Below are positions 27,682 to 36,540 of a DNA stretch of 64,000 nucleotides, piece after piece. The DNA is taken from assembly GCA_002686265.1 (NCBI GenBank), contig NZBA01000041.1, positions 16,231 through 80,230 on the forward strand, in the 5' to 3' direction. The position numbers and the translations under genes are program-made. This DNA comes from Planctomycetota bacterium (GTDB lineage: Bacteria > Planctomycetota > UBA1135 > GCA-002686595). Below the pieces are notes generated by a model that worked only from the letters and a program-made list of their open reading frames with translations, was not told the origin of the DNA and did not search any database. Numbering within the stretch: position 1 is the stretch's first letter; each line of letters opens with the position of its first letter.

Positions 27682-28599
27682 ATGAAAAGACGCCTTCTTC
27701 TCTTCGCTGTCGGCCTGTTCCTCACCGCTCTGACCTCGACATTGTCAGCGCAAACGCCTGCCAAGCCGGTTAAACCCACGCCGACCGAACGCGTGGCCCT
27801 CTGGTCCGGCAAAGCGCCCGTTGGCGACGGCAAGTTCGAGGATTGCAACCTGGAACTCGAGGTATTCCTTCCGCCTGCCGACAAGGCCAACGGTGCCGCC
27901 ATCGTGCTTTGTCCCGGCGGCGGCTACATCCGCCATGTTACTGATCGTGAGGGCTATCCGATCGCGCAATGGCTCTACGAGAACGGCATTGCGACAATTA
28001 TCCTGGAGTATCGACTGCCAAAGCTGCGACATCAGGTGCCACTGCTCGACGCCCAGCGCGCCATTCGCCTCACCCGTGCCAACGCCGCAACGTGGAAGAT
28101 CAACCCGAAACGTATCGGCATTCTTGGTTTCTCCGCCGGCGGCCACGTTGCTTCGACGGCCGCCACGCACTTCGACGATGGTGATGGCGATTCGCCTGAT
28201 CCCATCGAGCGAATCAGTTGCCGACCCGACTTCGCCTGGCTCATCTATCCCGTCGTCACGATGGGTAACTTCACGAACAAAGGTTCCAGAGACGAACTCC
28301 TTGGTCCTGATCCGAAGCCTGAACTCGTACGCCTCTATTCCAATGAAACGCAGGTCACTGCCGACGCTCCGCCCACGTTTCTGGCGCATGCCATCGATGA
28401 CAAGCCGGTGCCTCCAGAAAACAGCCGTCAGTTTGTCGCAGCCATGAAAGCCCATCGCGTTTCGGTCGAACTGCTCGAGCTCCCGACGGGCGGTCACGGC
28501 CTCAACGGCTGCAAGGGGCCGCTCTGGGAGCAGTGGAAAGCCGCCGCACTAAAGTGGCTCGCAGGTCAAGAGCTCGTCGGTGCAACTGAGACTGAATGA
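27682..28599 (+). CDS. Exported alpha/beta hydrolase (acetyl esterase/lipase type)
   Basis: A 305-residue protein with a signal peptide (MKRRLLLFAVGLFLTALTST). It matches the BD-FAE/esterase-lipase family: the oxyanion region VLCPGGGYIRHVTDREGY, the nucleophile elbow G-F-S-A-G-G near residue 151, the acid region HAIDDKPVPPENSR and the histidine in LPTGGHGLNG. Family members remove acetyl or feruloyl groups from xylan and other sugars. ATG 27673 would add three residues and is equally possible. It lies just downstream of the broken DUF1501 gene and is upstream of a sulfatase-like relic. Confidence 0.85.
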   Translation: MKRRLLLFAVGLFLTALTSTLSAQTPAKPVKPTPTERVALWSGKAPVGDGKFEDCNLELEVFLPPADKANGAAIVLCPGGGYIRHVTDREGYPIAQWLYENGIATIILEYRLPKLRHQVPLLDAQRAIRLTRANAATWKINPKRIGILGFSAGGHVASTAATHFDDGDGDSPDPIERISCRPDFAWLIYPVVTMGNFTNKGSRDELLGPDPKPELVRLYSNETQVTADAPPTFLAHAIDDKPVPPENSRQFVAAMKAHRVSVELLELPTGGHGLNGCKGPLWEQWKAAALKWLAGQELVGATETE

Positions 28600-28624
28600 T
28601 TTGGGAAACACACTGACTACCTGC

Positions 28625-28738
28625 AGGCAATTCCTGGCGACGTCGGGGATGATCCGGACCGATGATTGGAAGCTGGTGTTCCACTTCGATGCGGCCGGCA
28701 AGCCGCTGCCGCACCGAGGGCACGACGTCAGATTATGA
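28625..28738 (+). pseudogene. Possible relic of a sulfatase C-terminus
   Basis: One frame reads SGMIRTDDWKLVFHF followed by DAAGKPLPHRG and a stop. The R-T-D-D-W-K-L-V segment is the conserved C-terminal block of sulfatases (the intact gene at 3006-4550 has R-D-G-D-W-K-L-V at the equivalent place). Nothing upstream or downstream extends the match, so it is at most the last ~35 codons of a lost gene. The evidence is one short motif. Confidence 0.35.
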
Positions 28739-28800
28739 TTCTGTTCAGTTTGCGGTACAACTGTAACTCGCGTCGAATGGCAGCTTTGAAGGACAAAGGT

Positions 28801-30300
28801 ATGTTAAGAACCTACGCGCTGAGCCTGACCTTTGTTTTCATGTCCGCGTTGTCGAACGCACAGGATTCGCTGGATGATCAGACTCGCGCGCTGATTGCCC
28901 GCGGGGCATCATTGGAACTGAAGACGAAATCGGTCCCGCCGCCTGGATATCCGCTGGAGCATCACGCGGCCGGCTTCGCGAAGGTTCTTTGTTCGGCTGT
29001 GTTCGTCACTGGCTTGGATCCAGAATTCGCAGCTGAGAGTATTGGCTACTTCACGGCTCCCTACGAGGAGCGCGCCAAGATGAAGTGGCGTGTCGATAGA
29101 GAAAACAAAGCGGTTCACGTCACCTTGCCCAACGGTGTCACTCGCACGGCGAAGTTCATCGGCGATCTTGGCTGCCTGACTCTGCCTCGCGGCAAGGAAG
29201 CGCCTTTCTTCGGTCCGCCGACCATTCAATCCAAACTTCCAGACGCAGCGACAACGCATTGGCCGATGGGTGACGTCTTGGCCAACGATGAATTGCCCGC
29301 GGAACTGGATGCGAAATTGGTAGCGAAGGCAGTTGACGCTGCTTTTGAACCGGAAGATGGTTTGACCGCAGCTTATGTAGTCACCTGGAAAGGACGAATC
29401 ATTGGCGAGCGGTATCGGGATGGCATCACCATGCACACGCCTTTGGAAAGTTGGTCCATGGGCAAGAGTCTGACCGCCACGTTGATGGGGATCTTGATCA
29501 AAGACGGCGTTTACTCACTGGACCAGCCCGCTCCGATTCCTGAGTGGCAAAGCAAAGATGACCCACGCAAGAAGATTCGCATTGCCGACATTCTGCACAT
29601 GTCGAGCGGTCTGAGATTCCGAGCGCCGCTTGACCCCGACTTTGATCCGGCCGATGGCTATCCCGATCATCGCTACGTCTACACGGGCTGCGTCAATTCG
29701 TTTAAGTGGGCGGCCGATCGGCCTTTGCAGTGGGCTCCGAATTCCGTGGGACGCTACCGCAATTCGGATCCAGTTGTAACGAACTACCTCATCCGCCTGG
29801 CCGTCGAGAAACGTGGCGAAGCCTATCACAGTTTTCCTCAACGCGCGCTCTTCGACAAACTGGGCATGCGCGACATGGTTCTGGAGACCGACCCGTACGG
29901 GAATTTCCTGTTGCAGGGATATGAGTTTGGATCGGCGCGCGACTGGTCGCGGCTCGGCAATCTTTATCTGCAGGACGGTGTCTGGAACGGCGAGCGTTTG
30001 CTGCCTAAGGGATTTGTGGATTTCGTCAGCACACTTGCACCAGCCTGGATCGCGGACGGTAGGCCAATTTACGGCGGTTTCTTTTGGATCAACGGTACGC
30101 AGCGGTTTCCGATTCCGAAAGACGCCTATTACATGGCGGGCGCCGGTGGGCAATACACGATCATCATTCCTTCGCACGACTTGGTCGTCGTGAGAATGGG
30201 TCACTACAAAGGATCCAGCGTGGGTTTTGAATCACTCCGCAAGTCGCTGGCGTTGCTGATGCAGGCCGTCCCCACAAATCACAATGAAGATGTCGATTAG
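28801..30300 (+). CDS. Serine hydrolase, beta-lactamase/PBP4-like, exported
   Basis: A 499-residue protein; ATG 28801 has AAGGA seven bases upstream and the signal ends at SALSNAQ. The beta-lactamase family (class C / AmpC-like, PF00144) is shown by S-M-G-K near residue 219 (serine and lysine of the S-x-x-K motif) and Y-R-N near 319 (Y-x-N). The third motif is less clear; AGAGGQYTIII fits the usual C-terminal H/K-T/S-G-like strand by position. Planctomycete relatives are mostly esterases or peptidases rather than antibiotic-resistance enzymes. About 130 residues precede the catalytic domain with no recognised fold. It lies in the same + strand run but its role in glycan breakdown is not evident. 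Confidence 0.8.
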   Translation: MLRTYALSLTFVFMSALSNAQDSLDDQTRALIARGASLELKTKSVPPPGYPLEHHAAGFAKVLCSAVFVTGLDPEFAAESIGYFTAPYEERAKMKWRVDRENKAVHVTLPNGVTRTAKFIGDLGCLTLPRGKEAPFFGPPTIQSKLPDAATTHWPMGDVLANDELPAELDAKLVAKAVDAAFEPEDGLTAAYVVTWKGRIIGERYRDGITMHTPLESWSMGKSLTATLMGILIKDGVYSLDQPAPIPEWQSKDDPRKKIRIADILHMSSGLRFRAPLDPDFDPADGYPDHRYVYTGCVNSFKWAADRPLQWAPNSVGRYRNSDPVVTNYLIRLAVEKRGEAYHSFPQRALFDKLGMRDMVLETDPYGNFLLQGYEFGSARDWSRLGNLYLQDGVWNGERLLPKGFVDFVSTLAPAWIADGRPIYGGFFWINGTQRFPIPKDAYYMAGAGGQYTIIIPSHDLVVVRMGHYKGSSVGFESLRKSLALLMQAVPTNHNEDVD

Positions 30301-30363
30301 GATTACGGAGCTACAAGGATACAGCGTTGGCCCCTACCAACAGAAACAGAACACAAAGAAACA

Positions 30364-33021
30364 ATGAAATCCAAGATCATTCTGCTGGCGCTTTTCGTTC
30401 CTGCCGTCGTCGCAGCCGAGTCCAACCAACCGAAGGTGTTTCGGGCGGGTGCGGCGACAAGCAACATCACGCCGTTTCTGGGAACGGACCTCATCGGCGG
30501 TTTCCTTCCGCGCGGCTCGACTCACATTCATGATGACCTGCATGCCCGTTGCCTCGTCCTCGACGATGGGAAAACGAAGCTGGCGATCGTTATCATCGAC
30601 AACGTCAAGTTTCCCACGGAAATCCACTTTCCAACGAAGCAACTCATCGAGAAGAAAACCGGTCTGCCACCGGAAAATGTTCTCATCGCCGCGACGCACA
30701 CACACTCCGCGCCGAGCTTGCGCGGGACGAGCTATCTCAAACTGAATGAGCCGCTCGATGACTACCAGATGTTTGTCATTCGCCGAATTGCCGATGGCGT
30801 CCAGCGAGCGATCAACCATCTGGAACCGGCTCGAATCGGCTGGGGCGAAGGTAAAGTGCCGCAGCATGTTTTCAACCGCCGCTGGCTGCTGAAGGACGGG
30901 GAAACGGTGACAAGTCCGTTTGGCGAGGAAGAACTCGCGGCCATGAATCCCGGGCGCTATCTCGACGTGCTCGACGAACCAGCCGGACCAGTCAACCCAA
31001 AGGTCTATGTGCTGTCCGTCGAATCGACCGAAGGTCGTCCGATCGCTTTGTTGGCCAACTACTGGTTGCATTACGTTGGCGGCGTGGGCAAAGGCCACGT
31101 GTCTTCGGATTACTTCGGTGTGTTCGCCGACCGAATCAAGCAGTTGCTGGCTGAGCCCACACAAGCTCCGCCGTTCGTCGGCATGTTGAGCAACGGTGCC
31201 AGCGGCGACGTGAACAACAATGACTACGCGAACTACAACAAGCCCGGCCGCAAACGATACGCGCGTTATGAGAAGATGCGCGAAGTTGCCGAAGACGTAG
31301 CAGAGGAAGTCGTTCGGATTGAGAAGACGATCGCGTATCGTGATTGGGTCGAGCTTGGCGCCGCTGCCGAGACGCTACCCTTGAAACGTCGCCGACCGAG
31401 TGCCGTGCAAGTGAAGCGGGCGCGTGAGCTACTCGACAGCGCCGAGTCCGAGGCACAGGAGGATCGCGACTTTTCTCGGCGAGTGATCTTTGCCCGCCGC
31501 GCGATCGAAGCCGCCGAGTGGCCCGAAACCGCGGACGCCTTCGTGCAGACGCTGCGCATTGGCGACCTCGGCATCGCCGCGCTGCCGTTTGAAGTGTTCG
31601 TCGAAATCGGATTCGACATTCAAAAGCGCAGTCCGTTCAAGGACACCTTCGTCTTGGGACTAGCCAACGGCGGATTCGGATACCTGCCGTCCCCGCGCCA
31701 ACACAAGCTGGGTGGATACGAAACGTGGCTGACCGTCGCGCATGCCGAAGTCGGCGCTTCGCCAAAGCTAGTGGACAAGCTGACGCAGTTGTTTGGCAAG
31801 TTGAAAGATGATTCGGAAACCACTTCCCAGTCATCGTTTAACGGCAAGCCGAAGGCGAAAGGGAATCGCAAGGACGCTGACGCCTTCGGCTCGCCGTTAA
31901 ACGAAGCAGTGCAACTCAAGTTCGAATCGCTGGGCTCGATTCGAGGAACGCAGCGCTGGGACTGGTGGCAGGCGCGAACGGCTTTTGTGCCAGGAAAACA
32001 GCCGTTCTTTCTGACGACAATGTCGCAGACCGGTAAGACAACCAGTCATGATTTCCACGACATCCTTCAATCGATCAGCCGCGATGGCGGAAGAACGTGG
32101 AGCGAACCGACAATTGTCTCCCCGTTGATACGAACGCGACAGAGCGACGGTTTCGAAGTCGCGCCGGGTGATTTGTGGCCCACATTTCATGCGAAGTCAG
32201 GGAAGGTCCTCGTTACGGGAAAGACGTTCAACTTCGAAAACGGCAAACGCGAAATTCGTCTGCGCGAGCGAGTTTCCTACGCGGTCATGGATCCGTCGAC
32301 GGGCAAATGGGGATCGATGCGACTGCTTGATGTGCCGAAAAAAGATCACAACGGCGCGACCATCACAGGAGCTAACGCCGGTTGTACGCAGCGAGTTGAT
32401 CTGCCGAATGGCGATGTGTTGTTGCCGGTTCGCTACTGGCGCGATCCGAAAGTGCATCGTTACACAAGCGTCGTGATGCGTTGTGCGTTTGACGGTAAGA
32501 CGCTCACTTACAAGGAACATGGTTCGGAGCACACGATCCCTACGGGCCGTGGACTCTACGAACCATCTCTTGTTCAATTCGATGGCCGCTACCTCCTCAC
32601 GCTGCGCGCCAACCACTCGGCATACGTCACGCGGGGGACCGACGGCATCAACTTCGAACCTGTCCGCGAGTGGAAGTTCGACGATGGCGCAGTGCTGGGC
32701 AGCTACAACACGCAGCAACACTGGGTGACGGTCGGCGGTGGGTTGTTTCTCGTTTACACACGGCGAGGCGCTGACAACGACCACATCATCAGGCATCGTG
32801 CTCCGTTGTTCATCGCGCAGGTAAATCCCGAGACATTGCGAGTCATCCGATCCACCGAACGCGTCTTGATTCCGGAGAATCACGCCACGCTTGGCAACTC
32901 CGGTGTTTGCCGCATCAACGATGCCGAGAGCTGGGTCACGTGCGGCGAGGGACTCCTGAGAGCAGGCAAACGCAAAGGCCAACTCAATCAGGTGTTCCAC
33001 GTGCGGATTACGCCAAAGTGA
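30364..33021 (+). CDS. Ceramidase-like domain fused to BNR-type propeller
   Basis: An 885-residue exported protein with two parts. Residues 25-480 match the neutral ceramidase N-terminal domain: AGAATSNITPFLG, ARCLVLDDGKTKLAIV, the block AATHTHSAPSLRG, and GMLSNGASGDVNNND. Residues 520-885 are a BNR-type propeller (SRDGGRTW Asp box, RVDLPNGDVLLPVRYW, EPSLVQFDGRYLLTLR, VLGSYNTQQHWVT) closely related to the free-standing protein at 49645-50904. The two parts are joined by a linker encoded by a 71-base palindromic repeat (31834-31904). The first domain is shared with 17259-18629. A composite enzyme acting on a lipid- or amide-linked glycan is one reading; catalysis is not demonstrated. Confidence 0.8.
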   Translation: MKSKIILLALFVPAVVAAESNQPKVFRAGAATSNITPFLGTDLIGGFLPRGSTHIHDDLHARCLVLDDGKTKLAIVIIDNVKFPTEIHFPTKQLIEKKTGLPPENVLIAATHTHSAPSLRGTSYLKLNEPLDDYQMFVIRRIADGVQRAINHLEPARIGWGEGKVPQHVFNRRWLLKDGETVTSPFGEEELAAMNPGRYLDVLDEPAGPVNPKVYVLSVESTEGRPIALLANYWLHYVGGVGKGHVSSDYFGVFADRIKQLLAEPTQAPPFVGMLSNGASGDVNNNDYANYNKPGRKRYARYEKMREVAEDVAEEVVRIEKTIAYRDWVELGAAAETLPLKRRRPSAVQVKRARELLDSAESEAQEDRDFSRRVIFARRAIEAAEWPETADAFVQTLRIGDLGIAALPFEVFVEIGFDIQKRSPFKDTFVLGLANGGFGYLPSPRQHKLGGYETWLTVAHAEVGASPKLVDKLTQLFGKLKDDSETTSQSSFNGKPKAKGNRKDADAFGSPLNEAVQLKFESLGSIRGTQRWDWWQARTAFVPGKQPFFLTTMSQTGKTTSHDFHDILQSISRDGGRTWSEPTIVSPLIRTRQSDGFEVAPGDLWPTFHAKSGKVLVTGKTFNFENGKREIRLRERVSYAVMDPSTGKWGSMRLLDVPKKDHNGATITGANAGCTQRVDLPNGDVLLPVRYWRDPKVHRYTSVVMRCAFDGKTLTYKEHGSEHTIPTGRGLYEPSLVQFDGRYLLTLRANHSAYVTRGTDGINFEPVREWKFDDGAVLGSYNTQQHWVTVGGGLFLVYTRRGADNDHIIRHRAPLFIAQVNPETLRVIRSTERVLIPENHATLGNSGVCRINDAESWVTCGEGLLRAGKRKGQLNQVFHVRITPK
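31834..31904 (+). repeat. In-frame palindromic repeat at the fusion junction
   Basis: Arms 31834-31857 and 31881-31904 are 24 bases each, begin TCGTTTAACGGC and continue with AGCCGAAGGCG; 23 of 24 positions pair when the right arm is reverse-complemented. The 23-base loop is open in frame. The whole element is translated without a stop as the linker at about residues 491-514 of the ceramidase-propeller fusion. Confidence 0.85.
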
Positions 33022-33088
33022 TCGGATAGAGAACGATGGTCTTAGCTATCCGCCATCTCCATTTCCTGTCCACGCAGAAGAGTAGAAC

Positions 33089-34579
33089 ATGATCCGACGT
33101 CGCTTCCTCATCGCTGTCACGGTTCTGCTCGCCGTCGGTCAGATTCAGGTGATCGCTCAAGTTCCCAAGGAGCCGGTGGACATCGCGCGAGGTGTTCCGC
33201 AATTCTTCGTCGATGACTGGCTGGTCGATAACCGTTTTGCGGTCAAGTACAAACACAACGCGGTTGTGCACTCAGTTCATCCGCCGCAGAAGCACGAGGC
33301 GAACCCCGTTTATCGTGGCGACTGTGGGTACGTCAACGTTGCCCGGCATCCAGAATCCGGCAAGTTCCAACTGTGGACTCAAGTGCATTATTGGGCGGAA
33401 AAGCCCAGCGGCCGCAGCAGTCGATATGCCATCGCTTACGCCGAATCCAAAGACGGTCTGAGCTGGGATTCGCCGAACCTCGGCCTGTTCGAGTGGAATG
33501 GCTCGACACAGAACAACGTTGTGATTCGAGGCCCGAAGAACGCGCGAGCCAGCGGTCCGCAAATCCTGCTGACTCTTCCGGATGAACAGAAACGCGGCTT
33601 CACGTACGTCATGGCGTATCGGACCGGCGGTGCCGGCAAGGAGCACGACGGTATCAGGCTCATCGGCTCGCACGATGGAATTCACTGGGATACCGAAAGT
33701 GAAGTGCGACTCAAGCACGTGCATTCCGATACGCTGAACAGCATCGTTTTCGACGCCGACCGTAAACGTTATCTCATGACCTGCCGCGCGAAAGATCGGT
33801 ACCGGCGATTCAAAGGCCAGATGATTGACACAGGGGCGTCGCGTCGCATCTCGTTCCTGACGAGTGACGAATTGTGGACTGAGTGGCGCGGCAGTCCCAA
33901 AGCGTTGCTGACACCGGACGAGATCGATGCGGAGAGCCACTACAACTTCTTGTACGGTATGCCGGTGCATCACTACGCCGGCATTTACTGGGGGTTCCTG
34001 TGGGTCTTTCGGATGAACGATCCCATCCACACCGAACTGGTGACCAGCAGGGATGGAGTGCACTGGCGGCGGTCGCCCAAACGAGTTCCGCTGATTCCAC
34101 TCGGAGAAGAAGGTGCGTGGGACGACGGTATGACTTTTGGTGGGCCCCACTGGGTCGAAGTCGGTGATCAATGGTGGTTCTACTATGCCGGACACGACGG
34201 CGGCCATGACACGGAAGGACGCAAAGCCGCGATCGGACTGGCGACCTGTCCGAAAGAAAGGCTGATCGGACTGTACGGTCCCAAGAACGGAGGCGGCGGC
34301 GTGGTGACGCGGCTGATCAAATGGCCCGGCGGTGATCTGTTCATCAACGCCGCCTCACGCGGAGATGGCGCGGCGCAACTCTCGGTTCGCATAAGCGACG
34401 CGATACGCAATCCTTTGGCAGGTTTCGACCACGGCGACTGCGTGCCTTTCAGCGGCGATGCCGTGCGGCACAAGGTCACGTGGAGAGGGGACAGATCGAT
34501 GGCTGAGCTTGAAGGCAAGGTTGTCCGTCTGGAAATCTTCCTGCAAGACATGGACCTCTTCACGATCGTGGCGGAGTGA
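33089..34579 (+). CDS. Secreted five-bladed-propeller-like protein (LFVDD family)
   Basis: A 496-residue protein with a signal peptide (MIRRRFLIAVTVLLAVGQIQ). It opens with PQFFVDDWLVDNRF, then YAIAYAESKDGLSWDSPNLG and FEWNGSTQNNVVI, the pattern shared by six proteins in this window. The fold predicted for such proteins is the GH32/43/68-type five-bladed propeller, but no catalytic triad is confirmed. The last ~90 residues are a beta-sandwich shared by the family (GFDHGDCVPFSGDAVRHKV, VRLEIFLQDMDLF). It overlaps the next gene's GTG by four bases. Confidence 0.65.
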   Translation: MIRRRFLIAVTVLLAVGQIQVIAQVPKEPVDIARGVPQFFVDDWLVDNRFAVKYKHNAVVHSVHPPQKHEANPVYRGDCGYVNVARHPESGKFQLWTQVHYWAEKPSGRSSRYAIAYAESKDGLSWDSPNLGLFEWNGSTQNNVVIRGPKNARASGPQILLTLPDEQKRGFTYVMAYRTGGAGKEHDGIRLIGSHDGIHWDTESEVRLKHVHSDTLNSIVFDADRKRYLMTCRAKDRYRRFKGQMIDTGASRRISFLTSDELWTEWRGSPKALLTPDEIDAESHYNFLYGMPVHHYAGIYWGFLWVFRMNDPIHTELVTSRDGVHWRRSPKRVPLIPLGEEGAWDDGMTFGGPHWVEVGDQWWFYYAGHDGGHDTEGRKAAIGLATCPKERLIGLYGPKNGGGGVVTRLIKWPGGDLFINAASRGDGAAQLSVRISDAIRNPLAGFDHGDCVPFSGDAVRHKVTWRGDRSMAELEGKVVRLEIFLQDMDLFTIVAE

Positions 34580-34584
34580 ACATC

Positions 34585-36528
34585 ATGGCGAGAAGCAACT
34601 CGCTGCGCCGCCGGTTTGAGGCCGCCGGTAGCTACGCACGCCAGAGCGTGGATTGGCATCGCGATCACCGTCTGGCGACGGTAGCAACCGATTGCCGGCG
34701 GCATACCTCCCCAACACTACGACGCATCGTACTTTGCGTTGCGCTGCTTGTGACGGTTGTTTCCTACTCGTTGCGCGCGTCGAGTGCTGCAGAGCCGCCG
34801 GCAACGCGTGAAGCCAAAGAACCGACAGCCGGGCTCGTGGCACACTGGCGGTTTGATGAGGGCGAAGGTGCGAACGCCATCGACGCAAGCGGCAATGGAA
34901 ACGTCGCTTTGATTCATCATGCCAAGTGGATTGAAGGTCGCGACGGACTCGGCAAAGCCTTACGGTTCGATGGTCAGCGCGCGTGGGTCGATTGCGGGAA
35001 TGTCGAGGTGATCAACTCGGCGAAGCAGTGTACGGTTGAGGCGTGGATCAAGCCCAAAGAACCGCGACTCCACAACATGACGATTGTCGCCAAAGGCTAT
35101 CGGTACCGCTGCCTCTTCAATCTGCAGATGGGGATTCCCTGGGACCGCAGCAAGCTCGTCTTCGGAGTCGGAGCCTATCAGACTCACGAAAAGCCGATCC
35201 CTTTCGGCGAGTGGTCGCACGTCGCCGCTGTGTGTGACGGACAGCGAGTCGCCACGTTCGTCAACGGAAAGCTGCACTCCGTCCGGCCGTTTGGTGGTGC
35301 GTTCAAGCCCAATGACACGCCGCTGACCATCGGCAAGGCGATTGGCGCACCCAGCGGCGGCGAGTTCTTCAAGGGAGTGATCGATGACGTCCGCATTTAC
35401 GACTATGTGCTGCCGAAGTATCAACTCAGCGGCCCGACCGGAGCGGACATCCATCGCGCCGGCCGCACGATTACCACCAAAGGCGAGTGGGGAGGTTATG
35501 AGGGGTTCCCGAGTGTCTGCCTCACTGCCGACAAGCAACTGCTCGTCAGTTTCTATGCCGGACGAGGTCACATGGATTGGCCCGATCCGGAATTGCCCTC
35601 GCGCGGCCGCATCTGCGTGATGCAGTCCGGCGACAATGGCAAAACGTGGTCCAAGCCGCGCACGATCATCGACACAGCGGCGGGCGAACGCGATCCTAGC
35701 CTTACCGTGCTGAGCGACGGCACAGTGATTTGTTCCTACTTCCAGACCGTCTGGTATGAGCGCGGCCGAGTCTGCGAGGTGCGGACGATCCGCAGCTTCG
35801 ACAACGGCCAGACGTGGGAAACCAAATCGGCGATCGTTCCTTCGCCTTGGTTCACGAACGAGCAGAAAGCCGCGGTGATCCGCCGGGCCGGTCCGCCGTC
35901 GAAATCCGCTTCGCACGAACATCCCATCAAAGAGGAATTCGCCGCGATCAACGCGACGACGGTTCCTGTGACCGAGTTGTCAAGCGGCGAACTGCTGCTA
36001 CCCATCTATGGCCATCGAACCGGAACGAAGTACCACTGCGGCGTCGCGCGTTCGACTGACGGCGGAGCAACTTGGAGCGAAACACACCTCATTCCGGGCA
36101 GTGAACACCTGACCGAACCGGACATCGTCGAACTTCCGGAGGGCCGGCTGCTGTGCGTCATGCGAGCCGAGATGTCGCACAGCTTTTCCACCGACGGTGG
36201 TCGCACATGGAGCCCGGCGCGAACCGGACTTCTTCCTCGCGGCCATGCGCCGGACTTGCTTCTAACGCGCGACGGCGTACTGCTCTGCGGCATCCGCGAA
36301 CAGCCGCACGCGCGAACGGGCCTCATCATTTCCACCGACTTTGGCAAGAGTTGGAGCCCGCCACGATTGATCGGCTTTGCCGGCGGCGCCTATCCCTCCT
36401 TCACAGAACTAACTGACGGGCGCATTTTCAGCGTGCACTATCAAGAAGCCCTCGGCGGCAACGTGATCCAATCTATCTTCACAATCGATCGCAAGAAACG
36501 CGATATCGTTCTCGAACCAATGCGGTGA
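34585..36528 (+). CDS. LamG (concanavalin-like) plus BNR propeller protein
   Basis: A ~647-residue protein. A GTG at 34576 overlaps the previous stop, but ATG 34585 is equally reasonable. A transmembrane or signal segment lies near residues 48-68 (RRIVLCVALLVTVVSYSLRA), giving a long polar start. Residues 75-275 form a LamG-type domain (LVAHWRFDEGEGANAIDASG, AWIKPKE, GEWSHVAAV, GVIDDVRIYDYVL), and residues 290-645 are a sialidase-type propeller with Asp boxes SGDNGKTW, STDGGATW, STDGGRTW and STDFGKSW. LamG modules bind carbohydrate in sialidases and other glycosidases. It is the best sialidase candidate here by domain layout, without proof of substrate. Confidence 0.8.
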   Translation: MARSNSLRRRFEAAGSYARQSVDWHRDHRLATVATDCRRHTSPTLRRIVLCVALLVTVVSYSLRASSAAEPPATREAKEPTAGLVAHWRFDEGEGANAIDASGNGNVALIHHAKWIEGRDGLGKALRFDGQRAWVDCGNVEVINSAKQCTVEAWIKPKEPRLHNMTIVAKGYRYRCLFNLQMGIPWDRSKLVFGVGAYQTHEKPIPFGEWSHVAAVCDGQRVATFVNGKLHSVRPFGGAFKPNDTPLTIGKAIGAPSGGEFFKGVIDDVRIYDYVLPKYQLSGPTGADIHRAGRTITTKGEWGGYEGFPSVCLTADKQLLVSFYAGRGHMDWPDPELPSRGRICVMQSGDNGKTWSKPRTIIDTAAGERDPSLTVLSDGTVICSYFQTVWYERGRVCEVRTIRSFDNGQTWETKSAIVPSPWFTNEQKAAVIRRAGPPSKSASHEHPIKEEFAAINATTVPVTELSSGELLLPIYGHRTGTKYHCGVARSTDGGATWSETHLIPGSEHLTEPDIVELPEGRLLCVMRAEMSHSFSTDGGRTWSPARTGLLPRGHAPDLLLTRDGVLLCGIREQPHARTGLIISTDFGKSWSPPRLIGFAGGAYPSFTELTDGRIFSVHYQEALGGNVIQSIFTIDRKKRDIVLEPMR

Positions 36529-36540
36529 AAGGAGGACACA

